Source of the DNA: Welwitschia mirabilis
Taxonomy: Eukaryota; Gnetophyta; Gnetopsida; Welwitschiales
Assembly (NCBI GenBank): GCA_051453625.1
Contig: JBOZIK010000001.1
Span: 110,895,653-110,959,652, forward strand
Length of the DNA: 64,000 bases
Direction: 5' to 3'
Shown here: piece by piece, positions 58,991 through 64,000 of the stretch
Layout: each line of letters begins with the position of its first letter
How positions within the stretch are numbered: position 1 is the first letter of the stretch
Program-made: the position numbers and the translations under genes
Notes under the pieces: model-generated
Databases searched by the model: none
What the model saw: the letters and a program-made list of their open reading frames with translations, nothing else
What the model was told of the DNA's origin: nothing

Positions 58991-59977
58991 AATTATACAA
59001 AGGATCTTTAGATGCAATTGTAAATATGATAGAAGCACTTGTTTTGGAGGTTTTCCTCGATGATGAGAACTTCCTATCTATCATTGTCTAAGTTGTTTCT
59101 TAGACTACTCCTTTAGTTAATATTATGATGTTACCCGATCATCTTTTAAATTTAACTTGTATATTGCTTTATAAAGTTTCATGACTAATTTTATACTTGA
59201 GAATTTATAGGTGGTAAGATTGAATTCACCCAATCTTAAGACATTCCCATATATATGGACTTCATTTGAAGGAAGATGCCTTGGTTTCTTGTATCTTTTT
59301 TTCAATGGTATTAAGGTCTTCAATTTTTTGAAAGTATTCATTTCTATCATTTCTCTCACTTATTCACCTTTATCTTTTTTTAGTATGTGACCATGTAAGA
59401 ATTTTTTTTAAAAAAAAGGAAGAAAGAGAAATAATATCCATAAGCTATTATATTGTGCTTCAAAGAAAAATACATAGCATTATTATGTTCTACCATATTG
59501 AGTTAAATATTTCTGAAAAGAATCTTTGACAGTGTTAGTAGCTATGGGAACTCCAGTGGGCGGGTAGTTAGCTATGCTTTGTAAGTTCCTGCTTCTCTAA
59601 TAGTGGTTATACTTTCCTCATCATGAAAAAAGAAATAAAACTTTGAGGTTAGGTATCAGTAGTATTCTTGATATCATCAAAGGCATTGCGTGTGTCCTAG
59701 ACTCTTAGTATTCCACTTGGTCACTTCACCTTTAAAGATTTAGGTGTGTTTGTGGAGTGAGGGTAGGTGAGTTTATTTCTTAAGTAACTTTTAACTTTAA
59801 CATTTATTGTTCTATGTAGTTAAAACTTTGACTATCATCATAACCACTACCTTTTTAAGTGAACTTTATGAAGTATATACATTTTATTATGAATAATTAC
59901 TCAAATAAATTTATAATGTTTTCCTTGGGAGTTTTCTAGATTAGTACTTAGGATAGATAAATAATCTTCTCCTTATT
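58991..59977 (+). other. G3 3' UTR, truncated by G4
   Basis: Homologous in reverse complement to 62040-62890, and in the same order to the minus strands of G1 and G2. Blocks are GATTGAATTCACCCAATCTT (59218), GGGAACTCCAGTGG (59549) and CCTCATCATG (59614). A short purine tract lies at 59395-59435. The last roughly 650 bp before the expected purine tract are missing because G4 is inserted at 59977. Confidence 0.65.
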
Positions 59978-60088
59978 TGTTGCGGTGCAAATTTATGCAA
60001 TATTTCATGTCTTGATCTAAATCCTATTAATTATAAATAAGATGCATAAAAACAGCATGCTAGTATAGTCAGGAATTATCCGAATATC

Positions 60089-60188
60089 NNNNNNNNNNNN
60101 NNNNNNNNNNNNNNNNNNNNNNNNNNNNNNNNNNNNNNNNNNNNNNNNNNNNNNNNNNNNNNNNNNNNNNNNNNNNNNNNNNNNNNNN
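60089..60188. other. Assembly gap (100 N), duplicated flanks
   Basis: Within the G4 LTR. About 75 bp before the gap recur after it. Confidence 0.95.
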
Positions 60189-60547
60189 CTTGATTTAAAT
60201 CCTATTAATTATAAATAAGATGCATAAACACAGCATGCTAGTATAGTCAGGATTAAACCAAATGTCATAATTCCATCGAAGGCCAATAGTATAGATAATA
60301 AAGAGTTAATTTTGAGAAAGAAATATGTAACTTTAATCTACTGAAATAAATTGCAATGCATAGAATTGAAATAATGATACAAAACTAATCTATGAAAAGA
60401 AATAACGATGTACCTAAACTAATTTAGCTTAACCTTAACAAAGGCTACCTTCATAATCTATATAATAGAAGAAACCTATCACGAATCTTAAAAAACATAA
60501 ATTATGAGAAATAAGTTCTTTCAATTCTTGAAAAAAAGGATAACTCA

Positions 60548-60999
60548 NNNNNNNNNNNNNNNNNNNNNNNNNNNNNNNNNNNNNNNNNNNNNNNNNNNNN
60601 NNNNNNNNNNNNNNNNNNNNNNNNNNNNNNNNNNNNNNNNNNNNNNNNNNNNNNNNNNNNNNNNNNNNNNNNNNNNNNNNNNNNNNNNNNNNNNNNNNNN
60701 NNNNNNNNNNNNNNNNNNNNNNNNNNNNNNNNNNNNNNNNNNNNNNNNNNNNNNNNNNNNNNNNNNNNNNNNNNNNNNNNNNNNNNNNNNNNNNNNNNNN
60801 NNNNNNNNNNNNNNNNNNNNNNNNNNNNNNNNNNNNNNNNNNNNNNNNNNNNNNNNNNNNNNNNNNNNNNNNNNNNNNNNNNNNNNNNNNNNNNNNNNNN
60901 NNNNNNNNNNNNNNNNNNNNNNNNNNNNNNNNNNNNNNNNNNNNNNNNNNNNNNNNNNNNNNNNNNNNNNNNNNNNNNNNNNNNNNNNNNNNNNNNNNN
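60548..60999. other. Assembly gap (452 N)
   Basis: Within the G4 LTR. The LTR resumes in the expected order. Confidence 0.95.
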
Positions 61000-61366
61000 T
61001 GGACAATTAGATGGACAACAATATCTAGTAGATAAATCTTAGTTTGATTGTAAGTTATCTCAAAAGAACTCTATTTATTACTCAATAGAAGTTATCGTCT
61101 TAACTGTCATCTAGATAATGGTAGGAACAACAAGGTTTTCTTGATCTTTAATCAATCTGATCGCTCTTTGTTTGCAGGAATAATTATCTAAAAATAACAT
61201 TTATTCATATCTTCATGAAATGCTTGTATGTTATCTATAAACTGCATGTTTTCATCTTGTTCATCTTGATTCTTGATTGTCATAGGAACTAAGCATTTAT
61301 GTATCAATTCACTTGTAAAATAACTCGAAATACCCTATCAAATACACATAAGTTGGTAGCACAACA

Positions 61367-61380
61367 TAGCCTCCCACTTA
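61367..61380 (-). other. G4 polypurine tract
   Basis: Minus strand TAAGTGGGAGGCTA directly before the LTR, the clearest polypurine tract of the G family. It proves that this is a 3' LTR on the minus strand. Confidence 0.8.
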
Positions 61381-62890
61381 GCCTTGTCAGTCCCTGACAA
61401 AACCAGGTGGTAAAACACATTTGTGAGCCAACTTTTAGATAATAAAAATAGCTAGGATATCTAAATAAAGCAATTGAAATATATATATTAGTAATGGATA
61501 AAGTTTCTAAAATTTCAAAAACTGAATAAAAATACCTGTATAGCATCAAAAAATTGGATATCCAATATGTCATCCAGACAATACTAGGGACGATAAGCTC
61601 CTCAAAAGATTTTTAGGATCTAGAACTTTGCGATATAAATCAATTATTTTGTTAATTAATAATACTAATAATTAGCTCCTATGATAAACAATTAATGCAA
61701 AGATAATCATGTAAAAATCAAAAAAATCCTGTGTTAATAACTAGTTTGAAAGAAGGACTTATAATAATGATTTCTCATAATCGAAAAAATTTGTATCAAA
61801 AATAGAAAAATATGTGTGAAGTGTGTCCTATCCCCCATTTAAATATGCAATGCATTCCGAATTACCTAAAATAATGAGAATGGAAAATCCTAAGGAAAAA
61901 GAGAAATGCAAAAATGACTAGAATGAAAACTACCAAATGAGTAAAATCCTAAGAAAACAAGAAAATGCGAAAATGATTAGAAAATAGTAGACAGGAAAAC
62001 AAAAGAAAAGTAGAAGAGAAATAGATACAAAGAACAAGAAGAAGAGTGTTTACCTATTCTAAGTACTAACATAGCAAACTCCAAAAGAAAACATGATAAC
62101 GTTACCTAAGTAAAAATGCATGGAAAAGTGTATTAACTTGATAAAGTTCATTCGAAAAGGCAGTGATTATGACAATATCTAAGGTTTCAAGTATGTATAA
62201 CAATGAAGGTCAAAATCAAAAGTTACTTAGAAATGGACTCATCTATTTCTACCTATAAATGCACTGAAATCTCCAAAAGTGAAATGATCAAGTGGGAATA
62301 CTAAAAAGTTGTATTTCTTTTGCCATGATGAGGGGAGTTTAACCACTGTCAGATGAGTAAGAACTTGTGAAGCATGGCCAATTGACCCCTCAGTGGAGTT
62401 CCCACAACTTCCATATTACACTACCAAAGGCTCCTCTCAGAAATATTTACCTCGATATACTTGCAGTAGGATATCATGCTTTTCACCTTTCTTTATTTTC
62501 CTTTCTTTCTCTTTTTTCATTTTTTTTAAACAAAAGATAATTTCCATAGGATCACATACTTAAGAAATACTAAGATGAATGTATAAAGTAAAAGACTGAA
62601 AAGAATACTCCTTAATAACTTAAGATTTAACCACCATTAGAGAAAAATAACACAAGAAACAAGGTATCTTTCTGTAAATATAGTCTATAAACATGGAAAT
62701 GTCTCAAGATTGGGTGAATCTAATCTTACCACTTATAAATTCCCAAGTATAAACTAATAATAATACTTTATAAAGTAATACACAAGTCATGTTAAAAAGA
62801 TGATCAATTAAAGTTACAATATTTAGCCTAAAGAATAGGCTAAGAAAGAACTTAGGTGGGGAATAAATACTTCTATTGTGTTCATAGTTG
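61381..62890 (-). other. G4 3' UTR
   Basis: Non-coding. Holds the conserved family block (62230-62760) with CCATGATGAGGGGAGTTTAA, GTGGAGTTCCCAC and GATTGGGTGAATCTAATCTT, and a pyrimidine run at 62485-62540. Collinear with G1 and G2 3' UTRs. Confidence 0.7.
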
Positions 62891-63990
62891 TTTATAAAAA
62901 TCCTCATATCATTTCAATTGTTTTCTATGTGTGCATACCATTTTCCATCCATAATTTTTATGATTTATTCTTTTACAATTTGCTTTAGGTTTGGATGGTT
63001 CTGTAAAGATAGGATTGGTTTTATATTTTCTTCCAAACCTAAATCATTTCTTAATTTTTTTCTAGTGAGATCAAAGACTGATATTGAAAATCATTTATTT
63101 TTAAAGTGATATTTCATTAATCTCGTTCTAGTGTCTATGATGCAATGAACTGTTGCATAGAAAGCTCTACTTAGAAGTAGGGGATATCCATTTTGATGCT
63201 AAACTTCTAAAACAACTACATCTATGGGGTAAAAAGCTTCCTTAATCTAAAAAACTAAGTNNNNNNNNNNNNNNNNNNNNNNNNNNNNNNNNNNNNNNNN
63301 NNNNNNNNNNNNNNNNNNNNNNNNNNNNNNNNNNNNNNNNNNNNNNNNNNNNNNNNNNNNNNNNNNNNNNNNNNNNNNNNNNNNNNNNNNNNNNNNNNNN
63401 NNNNNNNNNNNNNNNNNNNNNNNNNNNNNNNNNNNACCCATGATTTTTATGATTTATTCTTTTATAATTTGTTTTAGGTTTAGATAGTTCTATAAAAATA
63501 CGTTAGGTTTTATATCATCCTCTAATCCTAAATCATTTCTTAATTCTTTTTCACCTACATCAAAGACTTATATTGAAAATTATTTGTTTCTAAAGTGACA
63601 TTTCATTAATCCAGTTCTAGTGTCTAGGATGCAATGGGGGGTTTCATAGAAAGCTCTACCTAGAAGTAGGGGATATCCATTTTGATGTTCAACTTCTAAA
63701 ATAACTACGTCTATGGGGTAGAAAGCCTCCTCGATCTAAATAACCAAGTCCTTTATCATACCTAAGGATTTCTTGACAGATAAATCAGCTAACTCCAAGA
63801 TAATTTGTGTAGGTTCTATTCTCTCTTTTAATCCTAAACATTTACAAATGTACAAGGACATGATATTAACACTGGATCCTATATCTATCAAGGTTTTCTT
63901 AATTCTTCGATTTCCCTCTAAAGTAATACTAATAGTTACTCCCCTAGATCTTAAATTTTGGACACTTTTTAAAGACTAAATTGCTAATAG
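62891..63990 (-). pseudogene. G4 protease joined to integrase tail
   Basis: Minus strand from 63990: LAQSISNLVFKKCPKF, then the active-site motif LIDIGSSVNIM (about 63880-63910; D-I-G in place of the usual D-x-G), LGLKERIEPTQIILELADLS, MIKDLVI, EEAFYPIDVVILEVEHQNGY, PLLLGRAFYETPHCILDTRT. This frame has only about two stops in 120 codons, the best preserved coding stretch in the window. About 70 codons after the protease the sequence runs straight into the integrase tail and 3' UTR seen in G3 at 58970-59040. 62940-63260 and 63436-63722 are two versions of one segment around a gap. Confidence 0.8.
63261..63435. other. Assembly gap (175 N), duplicated flanks
   Basis: Within G4. The protease segment to the left (62940-63260) recurs to the right (63436-63722) in a slightly less decayed version. 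Confidence 0.95.
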
Positions 63991-64000
63991 ATTGAGCTAG

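Larger units (their letters stand above)
51983..59977 (+). mobile_element. Ty3/gypsy Athila/Tat-type element G3 with full gene order
   Basis: Plus strand: 5' LTR (51983-53074), tRNA-Asp-type primer site, gag (53733 onward), protease, RT, RNase H, integrase with GPY/F tail, then 3' UTR, cut at 59977 by G4. The 3' end and 3' LTR should lie beyond G4. Stops are scattered throughout. It starts 16 bp from the G2 end, inside the same G1 LTR. Confidence 0.8.
59978..61366 (-). repeat. G4 3' LTR, gapped
   Basis: Starts TGTTGCGGTGCAAATTTATG and ends TAGCACAACA. It is closest to the G3 LTR. Two gaps are present. The sequence before the 100-N gap at 60089 is repeated after it (ATAAATAAGATGCATAAA), so the apparent length is inflated. 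Confidence 0.8.
59978..64000 (-). mobile_element. Ty3/gypsy element G4 (runs off window), RT/IN core deleted
   Basis: Minus strand, read leftward: protease (63990 to 63440, repeated across a gap to 63100), then integrase tail (about 62890-62960), 3' UTR, purine tract (61367-61380) and 3' LTR (59978-61366). RT, RNase H and the integrase core are missing between protease and tail. Compared with G3, about 3 kb is deleted. Inserted into the G3 3' UTR. Confidence 0.7.

Noticed and set aside
1-64000. Host protein-coding gene with introns
   Set aside because: No run of exons with conserved domains was seen. Every recognisable protein motif is from an LTR retrotransposon.
1-64000. Integrated plant pararetrovirus
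   Set aside because: RT fragments match gypsy (Athila/Tat) or copia types and are bounded by LTRs, primer sites and integrase. No movement-protein or caulimovirid layout was seen.
1-64000. CRISPR array or bacterial-type operon
   Set aside because: The repeats are LTRs and an 80-bp minisatellite without unique spacers. Composition and content are those of plant nuclear DNA.

Overview
The window is plant nuclear DNA made almost entirely of decayed LTR retrotransposons. It is very AT-rich by eye and strongly CpG-poor, with many C-to-T and G-to-A type stop codons, as expected of old methylated repeats. I found no convincing host gene, tRNA, rRNA or CRISPR. The features point to a flowering plant: Sirevirus-type Ty1/copia elements with an env-like third gene, and Ty3/gypsy elements of the Athila/Tat type primed by tRNA-Asp. 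I cannot name the species. Ten runs of N interrupt the right half. Several are flanked by near-duplicated sequence and look like unresolved contig ends.

Left half (1-28359). S1 (1-721, minus) is an LTR of a Sirevirus-like family. C1 (850-10447, plus) is a copia pol remnant. Its short 3' LTR is split by a 7-kb Athila-like insertion, T1 (3289-10327, minus), with two 1.45-kb LTRs and a decayed tRNA-Asp primer site. T2 (10492-12430, plus) is an Athila/Tat pol fragment. C2 (12440 to about 16700, minus) is a second copy of the C1 family. S2 (17594-24050, plus) belongs to the S1 family. It keeps gag, protease, an env-like gene and a 3' LTR with an 80-bp tandem array, but has no integrase or reverse transcriptase. 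C3 (about 24051-26545, minus) shows only a leader, primer site and LTR. I could not assign 26546-28359.

Right half (28360-64000). This is one nest of insertions. G1 (minus) starts at 28360. Its right LTR is interrupted at 36628 by G2 (36629-51966, minus), with a 5-bp target duplication (ttatc/ttgtc). G2 is itself interrupted by the Sirevirus S3 (about 42420-50513, minus). Sixteen bases of the G1 LTR survive at 51967-51982. Then G3 (51983-59977, plus) begins; it is the only element here with a whole gag-PR-RT-RH-IN order. G4 (59978 to beyond 64000, minus) is inserted in the G3 3' untranslated region.

How they may work together: G1, G2 and G4 share LTR, primer-site and 3' UTR features with G3 but lack RT, RNase H and the integrase core. 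They may be non-autonomous partners of G3-like elements. S2 and S3 likewise lack the copia integrase-RT-RNase H block while keeping gag/protease and the env-like gene. Three unrelated LTR families here also carry arrays of short palindromic motifs that look like decayed CpG-containing sites.
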